Shown: positions 45,607 to 57,388 of the stretch, piece after piece | Position numbering within the stretch: the first letter of the stretch is position 1 | How the letters are laid out: each line of letters starts with the position of its first letter | Assembly: GCA_963585895.1 (NCBI GenBank) | Contig: OY757917.1 | Coordinates: 100,262,012 to 100,326,011, forward strand | Direction: 5' to 3' | DNA length: 64,000 bases | Origin: Sepioteuthis lessoniana | Lineage: Eukaryota > Mollusca > Cephalopoda > Myopsida > Loliginidae | Notes under the pieces: generated by a model | What the model was told of the DNA's origin: nothing | The model's database searches: none | Seen by the model: the letters and a program-made list of their open reading frames with translations, nothing else | Program-made: the position numbers and the translations under genes

Positions 45607-45750
45607 TGTGTGTGTGTGTGCCTGTATGTATATAAATATATATACATCTATCTATCTATATATATATATATATATGTGTGTGTGTATGTGTGTATGTATA
45701 AGAATATATTCATATATTTATATATATATGTGTGTGTGTGTGTATGTGTA
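45557..45750. repeat. Compound (TA)n/(GT)n/(TCTA)n microsatellite
   Basis: Alternating TA and GT tracts with ATCT units. The Cys/Val and Tyr/Ile frames here are artefacts. Confidence 0.93.
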
Positions 45751-45756
45751 TAAATA

Positions 45757-45791
45757 CAGGGTGTCCAAGAAAATTTGATATATATATATAT

Positions 45792-45858
<67 letters not shown>

Positions 45859-46323
45859 CAATTCTGGTTGAAATAACCTCAAATTTTCACAGAATGTATA
45901 GAATCAGATCAAGATTTTATATTTAATGGAAGAGGATAGTATGTGCTTATCTCAATGAGAATCTGCCAGAGAGATGGATCAGGTGTGGTGAAGCTGAAGA
46001 CAATTTTCTGAGGAAATGGCTGCCACAGTCACCAGACCTGTCCCTGTGTAATTTTTTGGGGAGTGTGTGTGAAGGGACTGGTCTATGTCCCACCTCTTCC
46101 TGCTTGCATTGATGAATTCAAGCAGAGAATCACTTCCACACTGGTTAATGTTACCGGAGACATGCCACAGCATGATGCACATATTGAATGAACACTTATG
46201 AAATTGGTCCCAGAATAAACTAATGATGTTCAACACCTAAACTGTTCAATTTCATTGGGCTATACTTAGTAGTTTTCAAAATAATTACTTTTAAAATTAT
46301 CTCAAATTTTTCAGGACACCCTA
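45757..46323 (+). mobile_element. Tc1/mariner-superfamily deletion derivative
   Basis: Terminal inverted repeats are CAGGGTGTCCAAGAAAATTT (45757-45776) and, inverted, AAATTTTTCAGGACACCCTA (46304-46323), both next to TA as expected for TA-targeting elements. The interior holds a long (TA)n (45776-45855). A remnant of the transposase end follows: LNENLPERWIRCGEAEDN and KWLPQSPDLSLCNF (about 45943-46060). The SPDL motif is the segment carrying the third acidic residue in this superfamily. Frameshifts follow, and the N-terminal half is gone. The minus frame 45979-46236 is a shadow. Confidence 0.75.
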
Positions 46324-46403
46324 TATATATATATATAAATATATATACATATATATGTACACATATATATGAATATATATACATATATATGTACACATAT
46401 ATA

Positions 46404-46440
<37 letters not shown>

Positions 46441-46464
46441 ACATATATATATATATATATATAT
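46324..46464. repeat. (TA)n-rich microsatellite
   Basis: TA tracts with GTAC, GAAT and CATA interruptions; an ACATATATATG motif repeats. Confidence 0.93.
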
Positions 46465-46611
46465 ACTTATTTGGGAGGGGGTTATTGCATATCAAGCCTT
46501 GTAGGTCATTAAATGCCAGATCATCTTAATACATATATATTAGATATATGATTTGTAAACTCATTTTGTAGATAACATTCTAAGTAAGCCCAAGCTCATC
46601 CTTTTGCACAC

Positions 46612-47241
46612 AGTTCATCATCATCATCATCATCATATCGTGCTGGCAGCACGGATATCCCTGACCCTCTCTCGCCACTCCTCCCTATCGTTCATCACCC
46701 TAGGTAGGTCTTCAGGACAACATCCTGTATCCTCACATAGCTGCTGAATGTACGTTCGTGCTGGTCGTCCTGCTTTTGCGCGGCCATGTGTGGGGATCCA
46801 TAAGAGTACATCTCTTATGAGTTCATCTCTGCTTCTCCAGCAGTGTCCTGCATGTCTGGTTCGTCTAATTTGAATAGTTTTCGTGATAGGGGGCAGGTGG
46901 CCGTACAGTTGGTGTCTTGTGGGGTGTTGCTGCCAGGACTTGTTCAGGATTGCACGCAGCATTCTTGTGTAATTGCCATCTAGTTTCTTCTCCAGCCGTT
47001 TTGTTAGCGTCCATGTAGTGCATCCATATAGCAGTATCGATGTGACCGCTGCCTGGAAGAAACTGCGTTTCATTTTATCGGTTAGGTCTGATTTCCATAT
47101 AGTCGATAGCCTATTGATAGCTGTCCATGCTTTCGTTAACCTCGTTTCGATGTCCTTTTCGGTTGATTCGACGCTGCTTCCTAGGTACGTGAATTTGTCT
47201 ACTAGTTTAAGAGGGGTTCCTTCTAGAGTGGATGGTTTCAA
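46612..47241 (-). mobile_element. GAT-tailed LINE, copy 3, 5' truncated
   Basis: On the minus strand it ends in (GAT)n, seen as CATCATCATCATCATCATCAT at about 46615-46635 on the plus strand. The 5' truncation is near 47241. It keeps many CG dinucleotides and one uninterrupted frame, so it is among the youngest insertions in the window. It has no promoter or RT core and cannot move. Confidence 0.85.
46633..47241 (-). pseudogene. LINE C-terminal region, open 202-codon frame
   Basis: The frame begins LKLVDKFTYLGSSVEST, the segment after the RT palm, and continues with AWTAINRLSTIWKSDL, FFQAAVTSILLYGCTTWTLT, TRMLRAILNKSWQQHPT, QIRRTRHAGHCWRSRDELI and GRPARTYIQQLCEDTGC. It closes with WRERVRDIRAAS just before the GAT tail. 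No catalytic domain is included. The ATG at 47241 is internal to the parental protein, so this is a truncated fragment and not a gene, although the frame has stayed open. Confidence 0.85.
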
Positions 47242-47317
47242 TTATTTCTAACACAAATAATTCTATTAACTATTAATCATTTGTTTGCATACAGTTAAAT
47301 GGTTATACCTACTGAAT

Positions 47318-48100
47318 AGTCTGGTTTGGTTTTATGGAATATCAACCATTGTAGGTTATATAATACCAAATCCTCTTTATACATATATATCAAATATATA
47401 TGATTTGTTAACTCATTTTGTTCATAACATTTGAAAATGAGACTGAGTTCATTATTTTTTGCACACAGTTAAATTGTTTCACTTGCTCCAATCTAACACT
47501 TATAATTCTATACAACATTAATCATTTGTTTGCAGACAGTGAAGTGGTTACAAGTATTGCTATTTAACACTAATTTTATTCAATTAAATTGATTCATTTG
47601 AACACAATCAAATGGTTCTAAGTATTGCTATGTAATACCAATTCTTCAATCTACGTACACACTTAAAAAGTTTCAAGTACTGCTATTTAGCACAAATAAT
47701 TCTATTCAACATTACTCATTCATTTGCACACAGTTAAATGGTTCTAAGTATTGATATGTATCAATAACAATTCAATTTAAATCATTTGTTTACACACAGT
47801 TAATAGTAAAGATTTCTATTTCTAACAATTCAATTCAGCATAAGTCATTTGTTTGCATGCAGTTTGAATATCAAACAGTTTTATTTGACCCATTGATAGA
47901 GCCCTATCAGGTGCTACCACTCTGGGTCAGAGTGGACCAGGGAGTAATGGCAATGAAGAGGTACTCCATATTCCCCAAAGATTCAGGATTAGAGCCTCAC
48001 AATTAGATAGTTTAATGTCATATCTAGGATACTTGTTGAAGTGAGGGTCTTACTCTTCTTTTAAGATGCTGTCAGTGCATTCTACTAGCCCAGCTAGTAT
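47318..48100 (-). mobile_element. Composite VNTR retroposon, copy 7
   Basis: The tail (47325-47400: GGTTTTATGGAATATCAACC, then TTATATAATACCAAATCC) leads to at least eight diverged units (47400-47880) with GTTTGCACACAGTTAAATGG and AGTATTGCTATTTAACAC. The inverted head at 47880-48098 reads CCCATTGATAGAGCCCTATC, GGGAGTAATGGCAATGAAGA, CCTCACAATTAGATAGTTTA. The whole is one tail-units-head element on the minus strand. Confidence 0.7.
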
Positions 48101-48441
48101 ATCTGTTAATTCAATATGATATTTTTGATAATTACACCTCAGAACATCATGGCATTCGACCTGGGGTTTTAATTTGCTAGTGAACACTGGGTTCCAGAGG
48201 GCTGTCCCCCCAGGGTTTACCTGCCTTGCAGAGTTGAGTTAATTGCTTGGCGTCTGAGAAGCATGCTGACAGGGCTAAGAATTTTTGTCCTTACCTCTCA
48301 TGGGTCTTGACCTGAGCGTAGCCTCCCTTTAAAATGACCTTGTACCACATTCTGGCTAGTTGGCAAGTCAGTAAAATATGAGTAAAGAATATCACGTGAT
48401 GCATAGAGTATCACCATTGTTATTCTTACTTTAACAACACG
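48101..48441. other. Unrecognised, moderately GC-rich stretch
   Basis: This lies between a composite repeat and the Tc1-type start. It may include the left end of the Tc1 element, but I find no terminal repeat. Landmarks such as GGTTCCAGAGGGCTGTCCCC recur nowhere else that I noticed. Confidence 0.4.
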
Positions 48442-48820
48442 ATGGTGAAAACAAAGGACCTTAACGTTGACTTGAGACAGAAAACTAACTTCCACAAGTC
48501 AGTAAATAGTTATAGCACTATTTCAAACTGGTCAGCTATCACTAGATCTACAGTACAGTTGGTTATAAAGTAGTTTAAACAGTTTGGAACGACAAAGAAT
48601 TTGCCAAGGCATGGAAGCCAAATTGTCAACGAGAACTGCACGAAAACTATGTCACGAGGTTTATATAAACTCAAGAATTGTTTTGAAAGACATCGCCAAA
48701 ATTTTGGATTCGATAGGTATCAGCGTAAGTACTCGCACAATACAAAATTGTTTAAATAGAAATAGGTTGTATGGAAACCGACCTCGACGAACCCCTCTTC
48801 ACAAACAAATTTTTTTCTAA
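48442..48820 (+). pseudogene. Tc1-type transposase, N-terminal DNA-binding part
   Basis: From the ATG at 48442 the frame reads MVKTKDLNVDLRQKTNFHKS, then YSTISNWSAITRSTVQLVIK, stop, FKQFGTTKNLPRHG. These are the first helix-turn-helix and linker of Tc1-like transposases. After a frameshift near 48610 it continues as LSTRTARKLCHEVYINSRIV, DIAKILDSIGISVSTRTIQ and RLYGNRPRRTPL, the second helix-turn-helix. The DDE catalytic domain is missing. The protein ends where Ty3/gypsy sequence begins, so the element is cut off there. Confidence 0.85.
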
Positions 48821-50880
48821 ACTTGGTGTTAGCAATGAATTCTGGCAGATCCCTGTCGATGAGGGCAGCTCAAAACTCCTGACATTTAGCACTCACTTCG
48901 GACGATATAAATTTACTCGCCTCCCATTTGCCATACACATTGCCAGTGAAATATTTCAGATAGCAGTCTCTCGCATTATAAAAGGCATTGAAGGAGCCAG
49001 AAATATGCAAGATGACATAATAGTGTGGTTAAAAACACAGGAATTAGACGTATTCTTGATCGTATACGACAGCATGGTCTCAAACTCAATAACTCCTTGC
49101 GAAGGAGCACATTCATCTAGGGCACAAAATCCCCCAAAACGGGACTCCAGTCAGAAACCCCCAAGGTAAAAGCCATTGCAAATGTGCATCATCCCATAAA
49201 CAAGGAGGACTTATAGCATTTCCTTGTCATGACCAATTACCTTTGCAAATTTCTACCCAAATACTCGGAAGTCACAAAATGATGCGGAATGGTCTTTTGA
49301 TCAGCCTCAACAAAAAGCTGTTGACGACTTAAAAAAACCTAATCAGAAAGCAGCCCGTTTTGCAATTTTTCAACCCTTCAGTCCCAACCAAGATTTCAAC
49401 AGACTCCACTAAACTCAGCCAGAGAGCCATCCTTCAGCAAAACGTAGACAATAGTTGGCAACCGGAAGCATATGCATTACGGGCTATTACTCCAGCCGAA
49501 CAAAACTACTGTCCACTTGAACAAGAAACCCTCAGCGTACTTTATGGCTGCAAACGATTCCCTGAATTTGTTTATGGACGTCATTGAAAATAACCACAAA
49601 CCTTTACCATCAATCTTCCAAAGGTCAATTGCAAAGGCACCACCACGGGTACAACGTTTTATGCAATCGCTGATTTTAATTTCCAGTACATCCCAGGTAA
49701 ATAGGCGGTGGTTCCCGATAAACTGTTGAGAGCCTACTTCAAAGAATGTGAGCCTGAGATCCCCACAATGGATATGGAACCCTATGCACATTTGATCGAA
49801 GGAAAATTGCTCATAAGCGATAATAAACTCATCCGATACCGCCAAGCCACAGCCACTGATAAAACATTGTAACTCCTAACAAAATACACCCTGAATGGCT
49901 GGCTTGAAAAGAAGTGTTAAACTCTTTTTAAAACCATACTATGTTATGCCATCAGAGATGACATGACACACCTAAAAGGATTGCTACTGAAAGTAAAACG
50001 CGTCATCGTTCCCAAAGAAAGAGGACAGGAATCTGATCCACCCTGCATATCACAGGATAGACAAATGTCTAGCCCAAGCTAAATAAGACATCTATGGGCC
50101 TGGCATTGCAGCAGAAGTCAAAGACAAGATCAACAACTGCAGCACATGCCTGAACGAACGCAATAGGCAATCACCTAAACCGATCATACCACACAGAGTC
50201 CCTGAAACTCCATAGACCAAAACTGGAACAGATATATTCGACTTGCAAAATAAGTCTAACGTGACTGTCATCGACTACACTATCAAGTTCTTCGACATAC
50301 ACTCTTTTTCGAATAAACAATCGACCACCGTTATTCAGCACTTAAAAAGCATTTTTGGAAAATTTGGTATTCCGTAGATAGTTATGAGCAATGGCAGTCC
50401 ATGACTCAAATCCGACGCCTTCAGAAGATTCGCCCACAACTGGGACTTCCAACTTGACCGGTCAAGTGCCTTATATCTGCAATCCAATGGTCTCGTGGAA
50501 CGTACTATACAAACAGTTAAGCGCACATTGAAAAAGGCAATGAGAAGTTCTCAAGACCTATACCAATCTCTTGCTCTACGAACAACTCCACTTATTGATG
50601 CACCACCTCCAGCCACCCAATTGATGAGTCGTAGACTCCGCACTATACTGTCTCCAATAGAACAACAGTATTAAAACAAAGAAAAGGATCCACTATCCAG
50701 CTCAGCTCGCAAATTACCCGAGCTCAAACCTGCAGACTCAATACGCGTCCATTCAGACAACAAATGGAAAATGAAAGGAAGGGTACTTAAGAAACTCAAA
50801 TATCCACGCTCATATAGAGTATAGACTAATAAAGGTACCCGAGTTAGATGCAAGCTGGTGACTCTGATGAAACTGTCCTC
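48815..50880 (+). mobile_element. Ty3/gypsy LTR retrotransposon fragment
   Basis: Order RT, RNase H, integrase identifies Ty3/gypsy. The fragment starts inside the RT, after the beginning of the palm, so gag, protease and the 5' LTR are lost. The right limit is where integrase-like sequence stops (about 50880). No LTR is recognisable on either side. Sequence up to 51350 is unassigned. Confidence 0.85.
48815..50880 (+). pseudogene. Ty3/gypsy pol (RT, RNase H, integrase), broken
   Basis: RT: FSKLGVSNEFWQIPVDEGSS, where the catalytic Asp of the usual SKLD motif is Gly; then FGRYKFTRLPFAIHIA and ARNMQDDIIVW, retaining DD at about 49009-49014. RNase H: ISTDSTKLSQRAILQQ and AEQNYCPLEQETLSVLYG (49389-49550). 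Integrase: YHRIDKCLAQAK and CSTCLNERNRQ from the zinc-binding domain (50045-50165), TGTDIF and VMSNGSP (50225-50400), with Asn for the second catalytic Asp, and SNGLVERTIQTVKRTLKKA (50480-50540), with Glu retained. At least six stops and two frame changes occur. The enzyme is inactive. Confidence 0.85.
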
Positions 50881-51354
50881 TGTTCTTGTTGCTTTTGGTC
50901 TACCAGCCCTGCTTTTGGTCTTCGTTTTCCTGTTTCCTGGTGTCTCTTAACAGTATAATTCGCTACAGGTTTGGGAATTTCTTTTTAAAAATTTCTCTGC
51001 TTGAATATGCCCCTCTTTTTTTTTCTTTTTAAAGAAATTGCCTCTTGTCTATATTCAATTGAAATTTCACATGATTTGGGCATTTTGTTGAGGGAAAAGT
51101 ATGATCCGGAAGAAAGTTGCAAAATTTAGATTTTCATTTAAACAAAATAAGAATTATAGATTTCACAACTGAGCAAGGACATAAAAAAAGAAAAACGCCT
51201 TTAAATCAATATTTTAAAAGATATCTGATTATACTAAGGTCAAAGTAGTATTCAGTATAGTAAATAAAACATTGTGGTGCTTAACTCGTTTCATTAAAAA
51301 TTACACTTTTGGGATGAAAAATAAAAATTTAGTGGTGGGGCCAAGTACGTTTGA
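50881..51354. other. Sequence without recognised features
   Basis: T-rich with short A/T runs. It could contain a decayed LTR of the adjacent gypsy fragment, but there is no partner copy to compare. Confidence 0.4.
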
Positions 51355-51423
51355 CTGGTATATATATGTATATATACATAAATATATGTATATATATACA
51401 TATACATATATTAGCATATATGC

Positions 51424-51462
<39 letters not shown>

Positions 51463-51480
51463 TAAGCATATATGCATACG
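51355..51480. repeat. (TA)n-rich microsatellite
   Basis: TA tracts with CATA and GCAT interruptions, directly left of a mariner element. Confidence 0.93.
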
Positions 51481-51482
51481 AT

Positions 51483-52327
<845 letters not shown>

Positions 52328-52331
52328 CTGG

Positions 52332-52438
52332 TATATATATATATATACACTTGCATATATACTCATGCATATATTTACACATAAGTATATATATACACAT
52401 GAATATATATATATACACATATGTATGTATATACACAT

Positions 52439-52484
<46 letters not shown>

Positions 52485-52513
52485 ATATATACATATATAC
52501 GCATATATATATG
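52332..52513. repeat. (TA)n-rich microsatellite
   Basis: TA tracts with CACA, GCAT and CATA interruptions between M1 and the 52547-53254 element. Confidence 0.93.
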
Positions 52514-52546
52514 GAAGTAAATAATGTAAAAATAATCCGCCAATGT

Positions 52547-53254
52547 CGAGAAAAATTGAAAAACAATGTAATCCTAAGTGAAGAATTTAATATGAAAGAA
52601 AATCGATGTGATAACGTTTCGGTTTCAAAAAACCATCATCAGGACTTAGAAAAGATGTTATGAAGTGTCGTTAGATCACTGATGGATACTTAACGAAATA
52701 CTTTTTCATCTATAGACATATAAATTCACATACAATTGATTTTTTATGATTTAACCATATTCAGTCATTTACGTATGATACATCAGTATATTTTTACTTT
52801 CTTCCCCCTTTTTCTTCTTTCTTCTATCACTTTATGCCTTTTTCTCCTCCCCTGCTCCTCTCTCTTCTCTTCCTTTCTCTCTTCTCTGTTCTTTGCTTTT
52901 TTTCTCTACCTCCCTTCTTTTATCTTTCTTTCTTTCTTCTTCTTCTTCTTCTTCTTGCTTTAATCCATTGTGTCTCCTGATTGTTCAATTTCTTTTACAT
53001 CATTGCCTTACACAGTGACATGATATTTTTGAAATATGAACGCTGATTTATTGATCAGACGGTTAGCGCCCCCTTTCTCTGTACATATAATCACCTTTTG
53101 TATTTTGTTAAGCATCCATTAGTGATCAAACGACACTTCATAACATCTTTTTTAAGTCCTGAAGATGGTTTATTGAAACTGAAACGTTAAAATGTCGACT
53201 TTCTTTCATATTAAATTCTTCACTCAGGTTTATTTTGATTTTCAAATTTTCTCC
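52547..53254. mobile_element. Inverted-repeat element with about 165-bp arms
   Basis: The left arm (52547-52712) and right arm (about 53092-53254) are inverted copies sharing GTGAAGAATTTAATATGAAA, AACGTTTC, CATCATCAGGACTTA / TAAGTCCTGAAGATG, AAAGATGTTATGAAGTGTCG and TGGATACTTAAC. The interior holds a long polypyrimidine tract (52795-52960) and no coding sequence. The CTGATGATGG string next to AAACCGAAACGTT resembles the string downstream of the Penelope-like coding region at 57507-57540. The element may therefore be two Penelope-like 3' ends in inverted arrangement; a large MITE is the alternative. Confidence 0.6.
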
Positions 53255-53255
53255 G

Positions 53256-53286
<31 letters not shown>

Positions 53287-53424
53287 GTACACATATATAT
53301 ATGTATGTACATGCATACATATATGCATATATATATATATATATGTATTTTATGTATATATATATATATATATATACATCTATGTATATACATACATATA
53401 TATACATGTACATACATATATGTG

Positions 53425-53481
<57 letters not shown>

Positions 53482-53537
53482 GTGTATATACAAATATATG
53501 CATTTATATATATAAACATGCATATATATGTATACAT
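53255..53537. repeat. (TA)n-rich microsatellite, complex
   Basis: TA tracts mixed with TACA, GTAC and CATA units; the long Tyr/Ile/His frames on both strands are artefacts. Confidence 0.93.
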
Positions 53538-53960
53538 AACCCTTGTCAGCTGGGGCTGTGGAATATGCTGAGTGCATGTCTGTAGAAGAGTAACACCTCC
53601 ACAATGAATGTCCTGATATGACATTAAGCCATATGATTGTAAGGTTCCAGTTTTTGAGCTTTGGGGAAACTAAAATCTCCCTTCATTGCAATTACTCCTA
53701 GATTCACTCTGGCTAAGAGTGGTCGTACCTAATCTTTGGGAAAAGTAGAACTACTTAATCATCCAGTATACTTGAAACAGTTTAACTGTATGCACCAATA
53801 AATAGCAATAACTGAAACCATTTAACTGTGTGCAAAAAATGACCTCTAGCTTAACTAAAAAAGTTACCTACAGATTATTTGCATACAAATCACAAGTATA
53901 AACAGAATTTGGCATTAATAACTCTCGGGGGCTGATATGCTATAAAAACAACTACACTCA
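53538..53960 (+). mobile_element. Composite VNTR retroposon, copy 8
   Basis: The head (53538-53755) has TGTCAGCTGGGGCTGTGGAA, AATGTCCTGATATGACATTA, AAGGTTCCAGTTTTTGAGCT and GCAATTACTCCTAGATTCAC. It is followed by only about two units (53765-53890, ACTTGAAAC... and CATTTAACTGTGTGCAAA). The tail is AGAATTTGGCATTAATAACT then GGGCTGATATGCTATAAAAA. This is the shortest array seen, which shows how unit number varies between copies. Confidence 0.7.
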
Positions 53961-53991
53961 TCTATATACACATAAATATGCCTATATATAT

Positions 53992-56417
53992 ATCGTCATC
54001 AATCATGTTAGTAGCATGGAGTTCCCTAACTCACTCTGGCCATCCATCCCAATCATCCATTGTTTCTGGCCGGTCTTCTTGGCTGTATCTTATATCTGCA
54101 CAAAACTGATGCACGTCCATCTGCAGGAGTCCATAAAAGAATGTCATTCGTGAATTTGTACAAGCTTTTTCAGCTGTATTCAGCATGTCTTGTTTGTCTT
54201 ACTTGAATGATTTCTGAGATGAGAGATGTGGCCATACTGCTGCTGTTTTTTGGGTGTCGCTTCCGAGATTTGCTTAAGACGACACATAGCATTCTTGTAT
54301 TGTTCCCATCTTATTTTTTTTTCTATACGTTCGGTTAGCATTTATATAATGCATCCATATAGCAGTATAGATATAACTACAATTTGGAAGATATCACGTT
54401 TTATTTTACTGGATAGATCAGACAGATAACCAGACAATAGCATTCCAGGCTTTCAGTAGACATATTTTAACATCAATTTCAGTTGATGAGATGTTGCTGC
54501 TGAGGTATGTGAACTGGTCCACGCATTCTAGAAGCTTGCCACTTAAAGTAAATATGGCTCCTTTTTGTTTAGAACATGTATTATGTTTTATTTGCATTTA
54601 TACTGAAGCCAATGCTTTCCGCTGCTTGCTCTACACTATCCGGTAGAAATTCTACCTAGGCAGGGGTATTTGTCTGAAGTGCTAAATTTTCTGCGTAATC
54701 TATATCTGTTGTAGTTTCCGCGGAATATCGTCTGCTTCTTGCCTTTTTAATTATGAAACCATTTCCTTTTATTATATCTATTGTCGTTTGAAGTATGTCG
54801 TCTAGGCAGAGTATGAACAAATATAGTACCAATGTATCTACTTGTAAGACTCCAGTGACTATATCAAAGAGGTCGGTGTCTCCATCAGTTGAGCCAACCG
54901 TTGCTTTTGTGTTTTTGTAAAGCACTATTATAGCAGAAACAGTTTATTTGGTAAGACCATATGCAAATAGCATTTGTTCTATCTTTCCTCTGTGTATGGG
55001 ATCGAATGCTTTGGAGAAATCTACGAACAGTAGTATTGCCTCGAAATTCTTTCCTTGTACTCCTTCAATGATTCAACAGATTATCATAATCTAAGAATTT
55101 TCTCGGTTTCAAATCAAATACCATTGAGAGATGTGCACTATAAACCTTATCAGCTAGAGCAGTAAGAGTTATGTCTCTCGAATTCTTAGTGATTCTGAGG
55201 TCGTCTTTCTTGGGGAAGGGAAGGATGAAACTTTTCTCCATTCCTCTTGTGCGTTTTGTTTATAGACAGCGTTGCATAGTTGAAGAAGAATGTCAATAAA
55301 TTTTCTTGACTTCCAAGCTTCAGTGGGTATTTTGTTAAGACTTGCAGCTTTTCTGTTTTTAATTTTTTTCAATACTGCACCAAGTTCTTCTTTCGTACTA
55401 GTTTGATGTCGACTTGGCCATTAATGATATTTCGGACAGGTTTGTCAGTGATTTCAGAAGAGTTTCCGAGCAGATTCTTGAAAAGTTCTTTCTACGTTTG
55501 AAGTCTTCCTTCTTGACAGGTAGCTTTTACTTTTGCTCTCGAGGTGCTCTTCCTTCTGCTAACTCCACTGTCAGCCATACTATTCATTATAGTCCATCTT
55601 CTACTGAATTTCTAATTTTTTTATTTGACCATGAATTTATTCTAATAGTTTATTTTTGGTATGTGTTGGTTATTTCTTTCTGGGCATTCCTGTGCGTTGG
55701 GTTTCTTTTATTGAGTAAGGGTGTTTTTTTTTTTTTAAGTTACTTGTTATTTTTTCTAGCGAGTGACTCCCATGGAAATCTACATTTATCTCTTAGTTTG
55801 GTTGGTATACACTTAGTTGCTGCTTCCATGTGGGCAGTGACGAAGTATTCATATTCGTAATTTGGAGTATGTCTTTTAGATATCTCCTGAAGAGTATTGA
55901 ATTTGTTTCTTTCAGTTACCGTATATTTATTGCTTATATCTCTATCGGCAATTGAGGACCAGTCATAACGTGTGATTTTGACTGTTTATTTCTTATTTCT
56001 GCATAGACTCAGGTGTATCTTTACTGTGACAACTCTGTAATCAGATGATATTCCTTCAAAAGAGAAACATTCTTCTCCGTTTTGAGTGTTATTTAACTAC
56101 TTCTTGTTTATGAGTATATGATCTAGCTGTACTTTAACGTTATTTGTGTAGGTGAAGGTCTATAGTTCCTTCCCCATTTTGAGGGCGGAATTTAGTGGAT
56201 AACCTTGAAGGACTGTCCTTGTATGAAAAATCTGTTAGATATTTACCATTTTTATTTTGCAGGTTGTGTAAGTCAAATTTAGTATTTTCATCTTTGACTA
56301 TATGTCTATTCATGTCTCCATCGATGATAAGTATGGTATGTTTGGGAATGTGTCGAGAAAGTGAATATAGCCCGTCATAGAAAGTGGTGATATCTAACTC
56401 ATCACTGACACTGGTTG
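53992..56417 (-). mobile_element. GAT-tailed LINE, copy 4 (longest)
   Basis: On the minus strand this runs from the endonuclease (starting about 56417) through the RT to the 3' end at 53992, where TCGTCATCAATCATG is a worn GAT tail. At about 2.4 kb it lacks only the first part of the endonuclease. Its 5' limit abuts a Penelope-like element. Confidence 0.85.
53992..56417 (-). pseudogene. LINE endonuclease-reverse transcriptase, broken
   Basis: Minus-strand landmarks in order are SDELDITTFYDGLYSLSRH and IIDGDMNRHIVKDENTKF of the endonuclease (about 56260-56410), then KIKNRKAASLNKIPTEAW at about 55310-55372. The RT follows with FDIVTGVLQVDTLVLYLFIL, where the usual QGDTLAP is altered, and YAEN in place of YADD (ORF 54656-54925). 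C-terminal pieces near 54000-54420 are in several frames. Many stops are present. The plus-strand frames over this region (55414-55860, 56195-56380) are shadows. Confidence 0.8.
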
Positions 56418-57388
56418 GATATATCCTTATTCTTGCTTATAATATTAACGAAATCAACACATTACAAGACACCTTTCAAAAAAATTCAGTTCTTAATTTT
56501 ACTCATGAACTAAACAAAAACAATAAAATTTCCTTTTTAGATGTTCTTATTGATACAAACAATAATAACTTCACTACCTTTACTTACAAAACCCCCTCTA
56601 ATAATAACTCCTGTATCCTCAATTTTAAAAGTGAATGCCCCTTCAGATATAAAAAAGCAATCATTAATAATCTGATATCCTGTGCCAAACTGATCTCCTC
56701 CTCCAAAACAATATTTTATAAAGAGGTAGAAAACATAAAACAGGCTCTCATCAATAATGGGTTTCCTAACTATATTGTTGATTAACAAATTAACGTATGA
56801 TTAAAAATGTTAACCAACAAAATAAACACTGTACTACTCCACCCAGTCAACAAACATATATCAAACTTTTTTACTGAAACCAAATGCACTACAATTATAA
56901 ATCAGATGAAAAAATATTGAAAACATTGATTCATAGAAACATACTCTCCACTGATCCTAATAAAAAGATAAAACTTATTATATATTATAATAAATTTAAA
57001 TCCTCCAACTTGGTCATTAGAAATAATTCCTCTCTCTTGATTGGAGTTTTGCAAAAAACCAACGTTATATATCAATTTAAATGTCCTTTAGGAGATTGTA
57101 TCTCTGATAATAATAATAATATATATGTTGGTTTAACCTCAACTATCCTTTCGAGGAGACTTACAATGCACCTTTCTGATACAAGTTCAATAGCTCAGCA
57201 CTTAAAAAAAATATTCATACCCAACAACAGATTTAGGAAAAATTCTCACCGACAACACAACAATATTAGAACATCAAAATAATAAACAAAAACTACAGAA
57301 TCTCGAAGCACTACATATTAGAAACATGCAACCGACACTTAACAGGATTAATTTTCAAACCAGTGCTGATGTACTTAAATGTCTTTAG
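56405..57388 (+). pseudogene. Penelope-like RT C-terminus and GIY-YIG domain
   Basis: The first frame (to 56785) has LNFTHELNKNNKISFLDVLI, TTFTYKTPSNNN, ILNFKSECPFRYKKAIINNL and INNGFPNYIVD, the RT thumb region. After a frameshift, 56884-57282 holds the GIY-YIG domain: VIYQFKCPLGDC, NIYVGLTSTILSRRLTMHLS with the conserved Arg, and SIAQHL. A further shift leads to ILEHQNNKQKLQNLEALHI, which carries the conserved Glu, and MQPTLNRINFQTSADVLKCL. Two frameshifts make it nonfunctional, but the motifs are well kept. Confidence 0.85.

Larger units (their letters stand above)
46480..47318 (-). mobile_element. Composite VNTR retroposon, copy 6, split by a LINE
   Basis: The inverted tail (46485-46535, TATCAAGCCTTGTAGGTCAT, TAAATGCCAGATCA) and the start of a unit array (to about 46611, ending TTTTGCACACAGTT) lie left of the LINE copy at 46612-47241. 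Unit sequence resumes right of it (about 47245-47318, TTTGCATACAGTTAAATGG). The LINE therefore landed inside the array. Confidence 0.6.

Noticed and set aside
46973-47251. 92-codon plus-strand frame
   Set aside because: It is the antisense shadow of the LINE C-terminal frame at 46633-47241.
49477-49845. 122-codon minus-strand frame
   Set aside because: Antisense shadow of the gypsy RNase H region.
50881-51350. 3' LTR of the gypsy fragment
   Set aside because: There is no second copy for comparison and no convincing TG...CA boundary.
55414-55860. 148-codon plus-strand frame
   Set aside because: Antisense to LINE copy 4; the minus strand carries the recognisable LINE sequence.
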